NCBI RefSeq assembly: GCF_900105755.1
Contig: NZ_FNTQ01000001.1
Coordinates: 7,502,001-7,566,000, forward strand
DNA: 64,000 nucleotides
Direction: 5' to 3'
From: Streptomyces sp. Ag109_O5-10
GTDB lineage: Bacteria; Actinomycetota; Actinomycetes; Streptomycetales; Streptomycetaceae
Shown in pieces: positions 16,141 to 25,803 of this stretch; position 1 is the first letter of the stretch; each line of letters starts with the position of its first letter. Below the pieces are notes generated by a model. That model was not told where the DNA came from and made no database searches. It saw only the letters and a program-made list of their open reading frames with translations. The position numbers and the translations under genes were made by a program.

Positions 16141-17745
16141 ATGAACCGTAAGACTTTGGTGCTGCCGGCCGTGGTCGGCCTGCTCACTCCGGTGCTCGCC
16201 GCGTGCGGTGGGTCCGACAGCGGGAGCAGCAGCAGCGACGCGATCGTCGTCGGCACCACCGACGGGTTCACTGCCACGAAGGACGCCCCGGCGCCCCTCG
16301 ACCCGGCCTACTCCTACGACGTCGGTGGCTGGAACATCCTGCGCCAGACCGTGCAGACCCTCATGTCCCAGCCCAAGGGCGAGGGCGACCCGGTCCCGGA
16401 CGCGGCCGAGAGCTGCTCCTTCACCGACAGCGGCAGCGAGCGCTACGCGTGCAAGCTGCGTGAGGGCCTGAAGTTCTCCGACGGCAACGCCGTCACCGCC
16501 GAGGACGTCAAGTGGTCCATCGAGCGTGCCCTGCGCATCAAGTCGGACAGTGGCGTCTTCGGTCTCCTCACGAACATCGACACCATCGAGACCCAGGGCG
16601 ACCGCGAGGTCATCTTCCACCTCAAGACCGCCGACGCCACCTTCCCGTACAAGCTGTCCACCCCGGTCGCGGGCATCCTGAACCCCAAGGACTACGACAA
16701 GGACAAGCTTCGCGACGGCTTCGACATCGACGGCTCCGGTCCCTACACCTTCAAGGCCGACGTCAAGAACGACGAGTTCGTCTCCGCCACCTTCACCAAG
16801 AACCCGAACTACAAGGGCAGCGTGAAGGTGAACAACCAGCAGGTCGTCCTGCGCTCCTTCAAGGACGCCGAGGCCATGGGCGAGGCGATCGACAAGGGCG
16901 ACATCGACGTCATGACCCGCTCCATGTCGCCGGCCCAGATCAACAAGCTCGACGCCGGCACCGACAAGAACGTCAGCCTCGTCGACATGTCCGGCCTGGA
17001 GATCCGCTACCTCGGCTTCAACACCAACGCGCCCACCGTCAAGGCCAGGGCCGTCCGCCAGGCCATGGCCCAGGTCATCAACCGCGACGAACTCGTCGCC
17101 AAGGTGTACGGGCAGCAGGCCGAGCCGCTGTACTCACTGGTTCCGGCCTCCATCACCGGCCACTCCAACTCCTTCTTCAACAAGTACGGCGACCCCAACG
17201 TCACCAAGGCCAAGAACCTGCTGACCGCGGCGAACATCACCACCCCGGTGAAGCTCACCATGCACTACACGACCGACCACTACGGTCCGGCCACCAAGCA
17301 GGAGTTCGAGGTCCTCGAGCAGCAGCTCAACGGCAGCGGACTGTTCGACGTCAGCATCGAGGGCACCCCCTGGTCGACCTACCAGACGGCCGAGCGCAAG
17401 GGTAAGTACGACGTCTACGGCATGGGCTGGTTCCCCGACTTCCCGGACGCCGACAACTTCCTCGCGCCGTTCCTCGACAAGGACAACTTCCTCAAGTCGC
17501 CCTACGCCAACAGCCGGATCATCAACACGCTGATCCCGGAGTCCCGCCGCGAGGCCGACCGGGCCAGCGCCACCGGCAGCCTGACCGAGATCCAGGACGA
17601 CGTCGCCAAGGACGTCCCGGTGCTGCCCCTGTGGCAGGGCAAGCAGTACGTCGCCGCCCGCGACGACATCACCGGCGTCGCCTACGCCCTCAACTCCTCC
17701 GCCAGCCTCCAGCTGTGGGAGCTGGGCCGCGGCTCCAGCAGCTGA
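16141..17745 (+). CDS. ABC transporter substrate-binding lipoprotein, family 5 (peptide/nickel type)
   Basis: A 534-residue extracellular solute-binding protein. Its lipoprotein signal peptide has the lipobox LAAC at Cys22, followed by a Ser/Gly linker. The SBP_bac_5 signatures are present: AYSYDVGGWNILRQTVQTLM, LREGLKFSDGNAVTAEDVKWSIERAL, RAVRQAMAQVINRDELVAKV and a C-terminal VLPLWQGKQYVAARDDITGV. It would be anchored outside the membrane and deliver a peptide-like ligand to an ABC permease. No permease or ATPase gene is adjacent, so it either works with a distant transporter or acts as a sensor. A strong bidirectional terminator follows. The ribosome site is GGAGAA. Confidence 0.93.
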   Translation: MNRKTLVLPAVVGLLTPVLAACGGSDSGSSSSDAIVVGTTDGFTATKDAPAPLDPAYSYDVGGWNILRQTVQTLMSQPKGEGDPVPDAAESCSFTDSGSERYACKLREGLKFSDGNAVTAEDVKWSIERALRIKSDSGVFGLLTNIDTIETQGDREVIFHLKTADATFPYKLSTPVAGILNPKDYDKDKLRDGFDIDGSGPYTFKADVKNDEFVSATFTKNPNYKGSVKVNNQQVVLRSFKDAEAMGEAIDKGDIDVMTRSMSPAQINKLDAGTDKNVSLVDMSGLEIRYLGFNTNAPTVKARAVRQAMAQVINRDELVAKVYGQQAEPLYSLVPASITGHSNSFFNKYGDPNVTKAKNLLTAANITTPVKLTMHYTTDHYGPATKQEFEVLEQQLNGSGLFDVSIEGTPWSTYQTAERKGKYDVYGMGWFPDFPDADNFLAPFLDKDNFLKSPYANSRIINTLIPESRREADRASATGSLTEIQDDVAKDVPVLPLWQGKQYVAARDDITGVAYALNSSASLQLWELGRGSSS

Positions 17746-17756
17746 CGCCCGGTCAT

Positions 17757-17805
17757 ACGACAGGAGGGGCGCCCCGCTTCACGAGCGGGGCGCCCCTCCT
17801 GTCGT
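17757..17805. terminator. 22-bp perfect-stem bidirectional terminator
   Basis: Arms 17757-17778 and 17784-17805 are exact reverse complements over 22 bp with a 5-nt loop (TCACG). It sits between the convergent lipoprotein and response-regulator genes and is among the longest perfect stems in the window. Confidence 0.85.
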
Positions 17806-17825
17806 ACACGCCTGCCGGCCGCCGG

Positions 17826-18497
17826 CTACTGCGCGCCGGGGCGCACCAGACCGCTCTCGTACGCGTACACCGCCGCCTGCACCCGGTCCCGCAGCCCCAG
17901 CTTGGTCAGCACATGCCCCACGTGCGTCTTCACCGTGGTCTCGCTGACGAAGAGGTCCGCGGCGATCTCCGCGTTCGACAGCCCGCGCGCCACCAGCTTC
18001 AGCACCTCCACCTCACGGTCGGTGAGCGTGTGCAGGGTGTCCGGCACCGGCTCCTCACCGGACGGCAGATGCGTCGCGTACTTGTCCAGCAGCCGGCGCG
18101 TGATGCTCGGCGCCAGCATCGCCTCGCCGTTCGCCACCACCCGGATCGCCTGCACCAGCTCGTTGGCCGGCGCGTCCTTCAGCAGAAAACCGCTGGCCCC
18201 CGCGCGCAGCGCCTCCACCACGTACTCGTCCAGATCGAACGTGGTCAGCACCAGCACCTTCGCCGGGCCGTCCCGGCCCGGACCGGTGATCTGCCGGGTC
18301 GCCTCCACACCGTCCATCCGCGGCATCCGGATGTCCATCAGCACGACGTCGGGCTGGAGGGCGCGCACCTGGTCGAGTGCCTGCAGGCCGTCTCCGGCCT
18401 CGCCCACGACCGCGATGTCCTGCTCGGCCTCCAGAATCATCCGGAACCCGGTACGCAGCAGCGGCTGGTCGTCGACCAGTAGGACGCGGATGGCCAC
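17826..18497 (-). CDS. NarL/FixJ-family response regulator (orphan)
   Basis: A 223-residue two-component regulator. The receiver domain (residues 1-120) has the acidic pair D9/D10, phospho-acceptor D55 in VVLMDIRMPRMDG, the conserved Thr in LVLTTFD and the Lys of FLLKDAP. The LuxR-type HTH (~150-215) contains LTDREVEVLKLVARGLSNAEIAADLFVSETTVKTHVGHVL. All phosphorylation residues are intact, but no sensor kinase gene is adjacent. The gene starts only 16 bp after the stop of the upstream RecB-family nuclease gene and is probably read from the nuclease promoter. Targets are unknown. Confidence 0.94.
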   Translation of the reverse strand: MAIRVLLVDDQPLLRTGFRMILEAEQDIAVVGEAGDGLQALDQVRALQPDVVLMDIRMPRMDGVEATRQITGPGRDGPAKVLVLTTFDLDEYVVEALRAGASGFLLKDAPANELVQAIRVVANGEAMLAPSITRRLLDKYATHLPSGEEPVPDTLHTLTDREVEVLKLVARGLSNAEIAADLFVSETTVKTHVGHVLTKLGLRDRVQAAVYAYESGLVRPGAQ

Positions 18498-18513
18498 GAT
18501 GAGTCTCCTTCTG

Positions 18514-19455
<942 letters not shown>

Positions 19456-19463
19456 GACCACAG

Positions 19464-19486
19464 ACCCTACGGCCCGCCACTGACAG
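19464..19486 (-). promoter_or_regulatory. PafBC-dependent (RecA-NDp type) promoter motif before the nuclease
   Basis: On the minus strand: CTGTCAGTG, 8 bases, TAGGGT. The published actinobacterial LexA-independent DNA-damage promoter is TTGTCRGTG-N8-TAnnnT. The match is 8/9 in the upstream box, exact spacing, and a full TAnnnT box. The expected transcription start is within a few bases of the ATG at 19455. Confidence 0.65.
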
Positions 19487-19595
19487 TCACCCAACCCGCA
19501 CGACGCCCCGGCCAACACAGGGGGTGCCGGGGCGGAACACGCCGCGACGGCCGCATACCATCGACCGGAGAAGACGCATCTAACGAGGGGACACC

Positions 19596-21035
19596 GTGGA
19601 CGTGAGCGGCGGCAGCGGGCAGCCCCGGTCGGACAACGCCGAACCGGCGCAGCAGACGACCGGCGAGGAGCCCGCGCCCCCGGCCCCGGCCCCGCAGACG
19701 CCGGAACACCCCGAACAGCCGGTGCGGCCGCAGACCACGCCGCCACCGGAGAAACCGGAGACGGCCGGGGCACCGGCCCGCCAGGACGCACCCGACCCAC
19801 CCGCCGGCGCCCCCGACCCGGGCGACGGACCGGCACCCGCGCAGTCCGGTATGGCCAAGGGACGACCACCGAAGCGGCCCAAGGAACCCGGCGGCGGACT
19901 GCTCATGGGCCGGCCCTTCGGCGTCCCCGTGTACGTCGCCCCCAGCTGGTTCGTCGTCGCCGCACTGATCACCTGGGTCTTCGGCGGCCAGCTCGACCGC
20001 GTACTGCCCGAACTCGGCGCCGCCCGCTACCTCGTCTCCCTCTTCTTCGCCATCGCCTTCTACGCCTCCGTCCTGATCCACGAACTCGCCCACACGGTCG
20101 CCGCGATCCGCTTCAAACTCCCCGTCCGCCGCATCCAGCTCCAGTTCTTCGGCGGCGTCTCGGAGATCGAGAAGGAAGCGGAGACCCCCGGCCGGGAATT
20201 CGTGCTGGCCTTCGTCGGCCCGCTGCTCTCCCTCGTCCTCTCCGGCCTCTTCTACCTCGCCATGCAGCCCGTCGAGCCCGGCACCGTCCCCGGCGTCCTG
20301 CTGGCCGGCCTGATGGTCTCCAACCTCATCGTCGCCGCCTTCAACCTGCTGCCCGGCCTGCCCCTCGACGGCGGCCGGATGCTCCGTGCCGTCGTCTGGA
20401 AGATCACCGGCAAACCCATGAGCGGCACCGTCGCCGCCGCCTGGGTCGGCCGCGCCCTCGCCGTCTCCGTCCTCATCGGCCTCCCGCTGCTCAACCACTG
20501 GGGCGCCTTCGGCGGCGGCACCGACGACAGCAGCGGCATGGACGCCGTCACCGACGCCCTGCTCGCCGCCATCCTCGCCGCGATCATCTGGACCGGCGCC
20601 GGCAACAGCCTGCGCATGGCCCGGCTCCGCGAACACCTCCCGGAACTGCGCGCCCGCACCCTCACCCGCCGCGCCGTCCCCGTCGAGACCGACACCCCCC
20701 TCTCCGAGGCCCTGCGCCGCGCCAACGCGGCCGGCGCCCGTGCCCTGGTCGTCGTCGACGCCGACGGCAACCCGCTCTCCCTCGTCCGTGAGGCCGCGAT
20801 CGTCGGCGTACCCGAACACCGCCGCCCCTGGGTCGCCGTCAGCGGCCTCGCCCAGGACCTCACCGACGGCATGCGCGTCTCCGCGGAGCTGGCCGGAGAG
20901 GACCTCCTGGACGTCCTGCGCGCGACCCCGGCCACCGAATACCTGGTCGTCGAGGAGACCGGCGAAATCTACGGCGTCCTCTCGGCCGCGGACGTCGAAC
21001 GCGCCTTCGTCAGAGCAATGGCAAGGCCCGCCTGA
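19596..21035 (+). CDS. Site-2 protease family zinc metalloprotease with CBS domains
   Basis: A 479-residue intramembrane protease (M50 family). The first ~105 residues are Pro/Ala/Gly-rich and cytosolic, probably disordered. A membrane core follows, with the zinc motif HELAH in SVLIHELAHTVAAIRF and the second motif in NLLPGLPLDGGRMLRAVVWK (N/D-x-x-P-x-x-x-L-D-G, third zinc ligand). A C-terminal CBS pair begins near residue 345 (RAVPVETDTPLSEALRRANAAG, then VVEETGEIYGVLSAADV). CBS domains suggest gating by a nucleotide. GTG 19596 follows GAGGGG. Family members cleave membrane-bound anti-sigma factors or other transmembrane proteins; the substrate is unknown. trmI lies 137 bp downstream. Confidence 0.93.
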   Translation: MDVSGGSGQPRSDNAEPAQQTTGEEPAPPAPAPQTPEHPEQPVRPQTTPPPEKPETAGAPARQDAPDPPAGAPDPGDGPAPAQSGMAKGRPPKRPKEPGGGLLMGRPFGVPVYVAPSWFVVAALITWVFGGQLDRVLPELGAARYLVSLFFAIAFYASVLIHELAHTVAAIRFKLPVRRIQLQFFGGVSEIEKEAETPGREFVLAFVGPLLSLVLSGLFYLAMQPVEPGTVPGVLLAGLMVSNLIVAAFNLLPGLPLDGGRMLRAVVWKITGKPMSGTVAAAWVGRALAVSVLIGLPLLNHWGAFGGGTDDSSGMDAVTDALLAAILAAIIWTGAGNSLRMARLREHLPELRARTLTRRAVPVETDTPLSEALRRANAAGARALVVVDADGNPLSLVREAAIVGVPEHRRPWVAVSGLAQDLTDGMRVSAELAGEDLLDVLRATPATEYLVVEETGEIYGVLSAADVERAFVRAMARPA

Positions 21036-21058
21036 CCACGCCCCCGTCCGAGCGCGCC

Positions 21059-21098
21059 CCCGAAGGGGCGCGGGGAACGGCGCGAGCAACCACGACCC
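21059..21098 (+). repeat. Dispersed intergenic GC-rich repeat, copy 1
   Basis: AGGGGCGCGGGGAAC followed by GGCGCGAGCAACCACGACCC. Similar stretches occur at about 56061-56096 and 63769-63808, always between genes. This resembles a short repeat common between Streptomyces genes. Confidence 0.45.
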
Positions 21099-21172
21099 GC
21101 CCGCACCCTTCCCCCGGCCGAAGGCGCCCTTCGTTGGTCCGAGCCGCCCGCAGGGGCCGGTAGGCTGTTCAC

Positions 21173-22075
21173 ATGTCCGAACCGACCGGTGCCGCCCGCA
21201 GGCGCGGGCCCTTCAAGGTCGGGGACCAGGTACAGCTGACCGACCCCAAGGGTCGCCACTACACGTTCACGCTCGAAGCCGGGAAGAACTTCCACACCCA
21301 CAAGGGCTCCTTCCCGCACGACGAACTGATCGGCGCTCCCGAGGGCAGCGTTGTCCGCACCACCGGCAACGTCGCCTACCTCGCGCTGCGCCCCCTGCTC
21401 CCCGACTACGTCCTGTCCATGCCCCGCGGGGCAGCCGTCGTCTACCCCAAGGACGCAGGGCAGATCCTCTCCTTCGCCGACATCTTCCCCGGCGCCCGCG
21501 TCGTCGAGGCCGGCGTCGGCTCCGGCTCGCTCAGCAGCTTCCTGCTGCGCGCCATCGGCGACCAGGGCATGCTGCACAGCTACGAGCGCCGCGCGGACTT
21601 CGCCGAGATCGCCCAGCAGAACGTCGAGCGCTACTTCGGCGGCCCGCACCCGGCCTGGCAGCTCACCGTCGGCGACCTCCAGGACAACCTGTCGGACACC
21701 GACGTCGACCGTGTCATCCTCGACATGCTCGCCCCCTGGGAATGCCTCGAGGCCGTCTCCAAGGCGCTCGTCCCCGGCGGCATCCTGTGCTGCTACGTCG
21801 CCACCACCACCCAGCTCGCCCGGACCGTCGAGTCCATCCGTGAGATCGGCTGCTTCAACGAGCCGACCTCCTGGGAGACGATGATCCGCAACTGGCACGT
21901 GGAAGGCCTCGCCGTCCGCCCCGACCACCGGATGATCGGCCACACCGGCTTCCTGCTCACCGCCCGCCGTCTCGCCGACGGCGTCGAACCCCCCATGCGC
22001 CGCCGCCGCCCCGCCAAGGGCGCCTACGGCGAGGACTACGACGGCCCCAACGCCGACGGCGGCGCCGGCCGCTGA
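21173..22075 (+). CDS. trmI: tRNA (adenine-58-N1)-methyltransferase
   Basis: A 300-residue class I SAM methyltransferase that makes m1A58 in the T-loop of tRNAs and acts as a tetramer. The N-terminal beta domain (1-85, FKVGDQVQLTDPKGRHYTFTLEAG) is followed by the Rossmann domain. SAM motif I is RVVEAGVGSGSLSSFLLRAIG, the acidic loop is YERRADFAEIAQQN, and the catalytic-site segment is VDRVILDMLAPWECLEAV. The C-terminal tail (RRRRPAKGAYGEDYDGP) is basic and likely contacts RNA. Actinobacteria commonly keep this gene near the proteasome locus, as here (1.7 kb from arc). A large hairpin terminator follows. Confidence 0.95.
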   Translation: MSEPTGAARRRGPFKVGDQVQLTDPKGRHYTFTLEAGKNFHTHKGSFPHDELIGAPEGSVVRTTGNVAYLALRPLLPDYVLSMPRGAAVVYPKDAGQILSFADIFPGARVVEAGVGSGSLSSFLLRAIGDQGMLHSYERRADFAEIAQQNVERYFGGPHPAWQLTVGDLQDNLSDTDVDRVILDMLAPWECLEAVSKALVPGGILCCYVATTTQLARTVESIREIGCFNEPTSWETMIRNWHVEGLAVRPDHRMIGHTGFLLTARRLADGVEPPMRRRRPAKGAYGEDYDGPNADGGAGR

Positions 22076-22103
22076 GCCCGGCCCCGCACCCGCTTCAACG
22101 TAC

Positions 22104-22152
22104 GAGCGCCGCCGCCGAGTTCCCGACACCACGGAACTGGGCGGCGGCGCTC
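22104..22152 (+). terminator. trmI terminator hairpin
   Basis: Outer arms GAGCGCCGCCGCC (22104-22116) and GGCGGCGGCGCTC (22140-22152) are perfect. The stem continues inward through AGTTCC/GGAACT with a single mismatch, giving a stem of about 20 bp. Confidence 0.75.
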
Positions 22153-22292
22153 ACCCGTTGTCGACGCCACCCCTGACAGAGTGCGGCACCCCACCGGCCG
22201 CGAAAGCCCACCCCGCCGTTCCCTCCCCACTGTGACGTGTGGCACGATGCAGGCCACCCCCACCGGCACAGGCCTCACAGGAGACACTCCTA

Positions 22293-22874
22293 GTGCAGCA
22301 ATCCGTGGTCCCGGAGCTCGCTCACACCGACACCCGCCCCATGCACTGGCTCGCCACCGCCGCTGCCGTGGCCGGGGTCGTCGCTCTGTCGTCCCTCTTC
22401 CAGCCGGGCTCGGCCAAAGCCGCCCAGCCCACCGCCGCGACCGGGACGAAACCCGCCCCCGCGGCCGCAGCGCCGCCCAGCACCACCGGTGTGGACTTCC
22501 CCCTCGACTGCGGCCCCGTGAAGGAGCTGGTCGTCAAGAAGGCCACCGGCGACCTCGACGGCGACGGCAGGCCGGAGACCGTGGTGGTCGTCCACTGCGA
22601 CTCGGCCATGGGCACCCCGCCCGACGGCGTCTACGTCCTCACCCAGGCCGCCGGCGCCACCAGCCCCCGCGTCGTCGCCACCCTGGTCGATCCCAAGGAC
22701 CGCTACACCGTGACCGACTTCGCCGTCGCCGGCAAAGCGGTCACCGCCACCCTGCTCGGCTATTCCTCGGACGACGTGCCCAGTTGCTGCCCGGACCTGA
22801 AGGCCGGCGCCAAGTGGCAGTGGAACGGCCACGCGTTCGTCCGCTCCACTCCGGCCGCCGCCCACAGCGTCTGA
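22293..22874 (+). CDS. Hypothetical secreted or membrane-anchored protein
   Basis: A 193-residue protein starting at GTG 22293, with CAGGAGAC about 8 bases upstream. A hydrophobic segment (MHWLATAAAVAGVVALSSLF, residues ~17-36) is followed by an Ala/Pro/Thr-rich linker. The extracellular domain begins at DFPLDCGPVKELVVKKATGDLDGDGRPETVVVVHC. The DLDGDGRPE stretch is a calcium-binding, FG-GAP/VCBS-like loop. Four Cys (DCG, HCD and SCC) could form disulfides outside the cell. No enzyme motif seen and function unknown. It converges on the ferredoxin gene, 73 bp away. Confidence 0.8.
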   Translation: MQQSVVPELAHTDTRPMHWLATAAAVAGVVALSSLFQPGSAKAAQPTAATGTKPAPAAAAPPSTTGVDFPLDCGPVKELVVKKATGDLDGDGRPETVVVVHCDSAMGTPPDGVYVLTQAAGATSPRVVATLVDPKDRYTVTDFAVAGKAVTATLLGYSSDDVPSCCPDLKAGAKWQWNGHAFVRSTPAAAHSV

Positions 22875-22947
22875 CGGCCACACCGGTCACGCCGACCGCG
22901 CCGGCCCGACGGGCCCCCGGCCCACGCCACGCGGAGTGGCCGGAAAG

Positions 22948-23253
22948 TCACTCCGCGTCCGGCCCGTACACCTCGACCTGGTCCGCGACCCGGCGCACAT
23001 GGATGCACTCGCCCGGACACTCCCGCGCCGAGTCCACCACGTCCGTCAGCAACGGCAGCGGCACCCCCACCGTCGCCCCCTTCGCCTGCAGCAGCTCGTC
23101 GTCCGTGCCCTTCACATAGGCCAGGCCGTCGATGTCCAGCTCGAACACCTCCGGGGCGTACTGGGCACAGATCCCGTCACCCGTACACAGATCCTGGTCG
23201 ATCCAGACCTCGAGCGCCTCACCGCCGGCCAGGGCCTCCTGCTGCACGGTCAT
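22948..23253 (-). CDS. Ferredoxin ([3Fe-4S]/[4Fe-4S] actinobacterial P450-type)
   Basis: A 101-residue single-cluster ferredoxin. Cluster ligands are Cys23 and Cys29 in DLCTGDGICAQYAPEVF and Cys79 in ECPGECIHV. The middle Cys of the usual CxxCxxC is replaced by Asp26. That change gives a 3Fe-4S or Asp-ligated 4Fe-4S cluster and is typical of ferredoxins serving Streptomyces P450s. ATG 23253 has AGGAGAG upstream. No P450 or reductase is adjacent; the nearest P450 in the window is 30 kb away, so the partner is not defined by context. Confidence 0.92.
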   Translation of the reverse strand: MTVQQEALAGGEALEVWIDQDLCTGDGICAQYAPEVFELDIDGLAYVKGTDDELLQAKGATVGVPLPLLTDVVDSARECPGECIHVRRVADQVEVYGPDAE

Positions 23254-23621
23254 CTCTCCTGCCGTCGAAAGCGCCGGGCGGCCGGACCCGGGGGTCACCC
23301 GGTCCCGCCCCGGCGGGTGTTGAACGCCCTCGACCCTACCTCCGGCCCGCAGCCGCCCGCGCCCCCTCCTCGCGCACCCTCCGGAGCGCCCTGCGTTCAC
23401 GCCCCGCGCCCGCGCGGACGGCGCCCCCACCGGCGCGGGACGGCGGCGTCCGGCCACCCGGCCGATCGACTTGAGCCAACCCGCGCCCCGCCGCCGTGAA
23501 CACGCACCACATCCGGCCGGTCGCTCTGTGTAAGAAATGCGCCACCGGGGCACAACCCCTGAACCGGCATTGGGGCGGACAACTCCGGTCAGTAACGAAG
23601 GGTTTTGACCACTCCGGGCCT

Positions 23622-23648
23622 GGAACACGCGGCTTCCTCATCGCGTTG
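23622..23648 (+). promoter_or_regulatory. Possible ECF-type (SigR/SigE-like) promoter for arc
   Basis: GGAAC, 18 bases, GTTG. The Streptomyces SigR consensus is GGAAT-N18-GTT, so one base differs and the spacing is exact. It is 170 bp ahead of the arc start. The match is short, so this is a suggestion only. Confidence 0.3.
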
Positions 23649-23681
23649 AGTGGGTATCCACCCGGCACGAGGGAGAACGCG

Positions 23682-23723
23682 ATGGGTGACCGACGACACA
23701 CCTTGACAGTCTTTGTGATCTAG
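23682..23723 (+). CDS. Possible short leader peptide upstream of arc
   Basis: ATG 23682 to TAG 23723 encodes MGDRRHTLTVFVI, preceded by a strong GAGGGAG ribosome site at normal spacing. It ends 69 bp before the arc start. No known leader-peptide family is recognised. It may be chance, but a good ribosome site on such a short frame in the leader of a protease ATPase gene is worth noting. Confidence 0.25.
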   Translation: MGDRRHTLTVFVI

Positions 23724-23792
23724 GGGTTTCAATCGACACCCACCCAGGTAGGGTCTGGAAGCGTCCAGCTCCCCTTGGAGGAGGTGAGGACC

Positions 23793-25559
23793 GTGGCAGC
23801 CCACGACGACGACATGAACCGCGGCATCCGCCCGGGACGAGGGTCCGACGACCCGTCCGAGCAGATCGCCTATCTTGAGCAGGAGATCGCCGTCCTGCGA
23901 CGCAAGCTCGCCGACTCTCCGCGACACACGAGGATTCTCGAAGAGCGGATCGTCGAGCTGCAGACGAACCTGGCCGGCGTGTCCGCCCAGAACGAGCGAC
24001 TCGCCAACACCCTCCGCGAGGCCCGCGACCAGATCGTGGCCCTCAAGGAGGAAGTCGACCGGCTCGCACAGCCGCCGGCCGGCTTCGGTGTCTTCCTCAC
24101 GGCGAACGAGGACGGCACCGCCGACATCTTCACCGGCGGCCGCAAACTGCGGGTGAACGTCAGCCCAAGCGTTGACCTGGACGACCTCAGGCGCGGCCAG
24201 GAGGTCATGCTCAACGAAGCGCTCAACGTGGTCGAGGCCATGGAGTACGAGCGCGTCGGCGACATCGTCACCCTCAAGGAGATCCTCGAGGACGGCGAGC
24301 GGGCCCTCGTGCTCGGGCACACCGACGAGGAGCGGGTGGTACGGCTCGCCGAGCCGCTGCTGGACGTGACCATCCGCCCCGGCGACGCCCTCCTGCTCGA
24401 ACCCCGCTCCGGCTACGTCTACGAGATCGTGCCCAAGAGCGAGGTCGAGGAACTCGTCCTCGAAGAGGTCCCCGACATCGGCTACGAGCAGATCGGCGGA
24501 CTCGGCGGCCAGATCGAGGCCATCCGGGACGCCGTGGAGCTCCCCTACCTCTACCCGGACCTGTTCAAGGAGCACGAACTGCGCCCGCCCAAGGGCGTCC
24601 TGCTCTACGGACCCCCCGGATGCGGCAAGACGCTCATCGCCAAGGCCGTCGCCAACTCGCTGGCCAAGAAGGTCGCCGAAGTCACCGGCCAGGCCGCGGG
24701 CAAGAGCTTCTTCCTCAACATCAAGGGCCCCGAGCTCCTGAACAAGTACGTCGGCGAGACCGAGCGGCAGATCCGCCTCGTCTTCCAGCGTGCCCGGGAG
24801 AAGGCCAGCGAGGGCACCCCCGTCATCGTCTTCTTCGACGAGATGGAGTCCCTCTTCCGCACCCGCGGCTCCGGCGTCAGCTCGGACGTGGAGAACACCA
24901 TCGTCCCCCAGCTGCTCGCCGAGATCGACGGTGTCGAAGGCCTGCAGAACGTGGTCGTCATCGGCGCCTCCAACCGCGAGGACATGATCGACCCGGCCAT
25001 CCTCCGCCCCGGCCGCCTGGACGTGAAGATCAAGATCGAGCGTCCCGACGCCGAGGCCGCCAAGGACATCTTCGGCAAGTACCTCACCGAACGCCTCCCG
25101 CTCCACGCCGACGACCTCGGAGAACACGGCGGCAGCAAGGCGACCACCGTCGAAAGCATGATCCAGACGGCGGTAGAACACATGTACGCCGAATCCGAGG
25201 AGAACCGCTTCCTGGAGGTCACCTACGCCAACGGCGACAAGGAAGTCCTCTACTTCAAGGACTTCAACTCCGGCGCCATGATCGAGAACATCGTCGGACG
25301 CGCCAAGAAGATGGCGATCAAGGACTTCCTCGACCACAACGCGAAGGGTCTCCGCGTCTCCCACCTCCTCCAGGCCTGCGTGGACGAGTTCAAGGAGAAC
25401 GAGGACCTGCCCAACACCACCAACCCCGACGACTGGGCCCGGATCTCCGGAAAGAAGGGCGAACGGATCGTCTACATCCGTACCCTCATCACCGGAAAGC
25501 AGGGCGCGGACACCGGACGCTCCATCGACACGGTGGCGAACACCGGACAGTACCTGTAA
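23793..25559 (+). CDS. arc: Proteasome-forming ATPase ARC (Mpa homologue)
   Basis: A 588-residue AAA+ unfoldase that binds Pup through its N-terminal coiled coil and threads pupylated proteins into the 20S proteasome. Visible features are the coiled coil at ~30-80 (IAYLEQEIAVLRRKLADS), tandem OB domains (~85-225), Walker A GPPGCGKT at 273-280, Walker B IVFFDEMES and the arginine-finger region PAILRPGRLD. The C-terminal end QYL is the proteasome-docking tail. GTG 23793 is used: GGAGGAGGTGAGG is directly upstream and the length equals known Streptomyces ARC. It is followed by a terminator with a T-run. Confidence 0.97.
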   Translation: MAAHDDDMNRGIRPGRGSDDPSEQIAYLEQEIAVLRRKLADSPRHTRILEERIVELQTNLAGVSAQNERLANTLREARDQIVALKEEVDRLAQPPAGFGVFLTANEDGTADIFTGGRKLRVNVSPSVDLDDLRRGQEVMLNEALNVVEAMEYERVGDIVTLKEILEDGERALVLGHTDEERVVRLAEPLLDVTIRPGDALLLEPRSGYVYEIVPKSEVEELVLEEVPDIGYEQIGGLGGQIEAIRDAVELPYLYPDLFKEHELRPPKGVLLYGPPGCGKTLIAKAVANSLAKKVAEVTGQAAGKSFFLNIKGPELLNKYVGETERQIRLVFQRAREKASEGTPVIVFFDEMESLFRTRGSGVSSDVENTIVPQLLAEIDGVEGLQNVVVIGASNREDMIDPAILRPGRLDVKIKIERPDAEAAKDIFGKYLTERLPLHADDLGEHGGSKATTVESMIQTAVEHMYAESEENRFLEVTYANGDKEVLYFKDFNSGAMIENIVGRAKKMAIKDFLDHNAKGLRVSHLLQACVDEFKENEDLPNTTNPDDWARISGKKGERIVYIRTLITGKQGADTGRSIDTVANTGQYL

Positions 25560-25568
25560 AACGCAGGG

Positions 25569-25612
25569 CGGCTGCGGGTGCCCTCACCGGGTACCCGCAG
25601 CCGACTGTTTTT
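25569..25612 (+). terminator. Rho-independent terminator after arc
   Basis: An 11-bp stem, CGGCTGCGGGT (25569-25579) with ACCCGCAGCCG (25593-25603), followed by a run of five T at 25608-25612. This is one of the few hairpins in the window with a T-run, so arc is probably transcribed separately from dop. Confidence 0.8.
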
Positions 25613-25803
25613 CCGGCCAAAACCGGAACCGAGGCGAGCAAGGCAATGACGCAAATGATCTCCCCACCAGCGCAAAGGCGTTCTAGGCTCTTTCCTACCG
25701 CCGAGTCGCGCAGTGCGGGGACGGGCACCGCACACGCACCGGAGCGCCAGCGGTACGCGAGCGGGGCCCACGACCGAGGGCTCCGCCGGGCAAGGAGGGC
25801 CGC

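Larger units (their letters stand above)
23254..23792. other. 539-bp region between the ferredoxin and arc
   Basis: The ferredoxin-proximal half is very GC-rich with no gene. The arc-proximal part holds an ECF-like promoter match (23622-23648), a possible 13-codon leader peptide (23682-23723) and the arc ribosome site. No larger protein is supported here. Confidence 0.5.
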
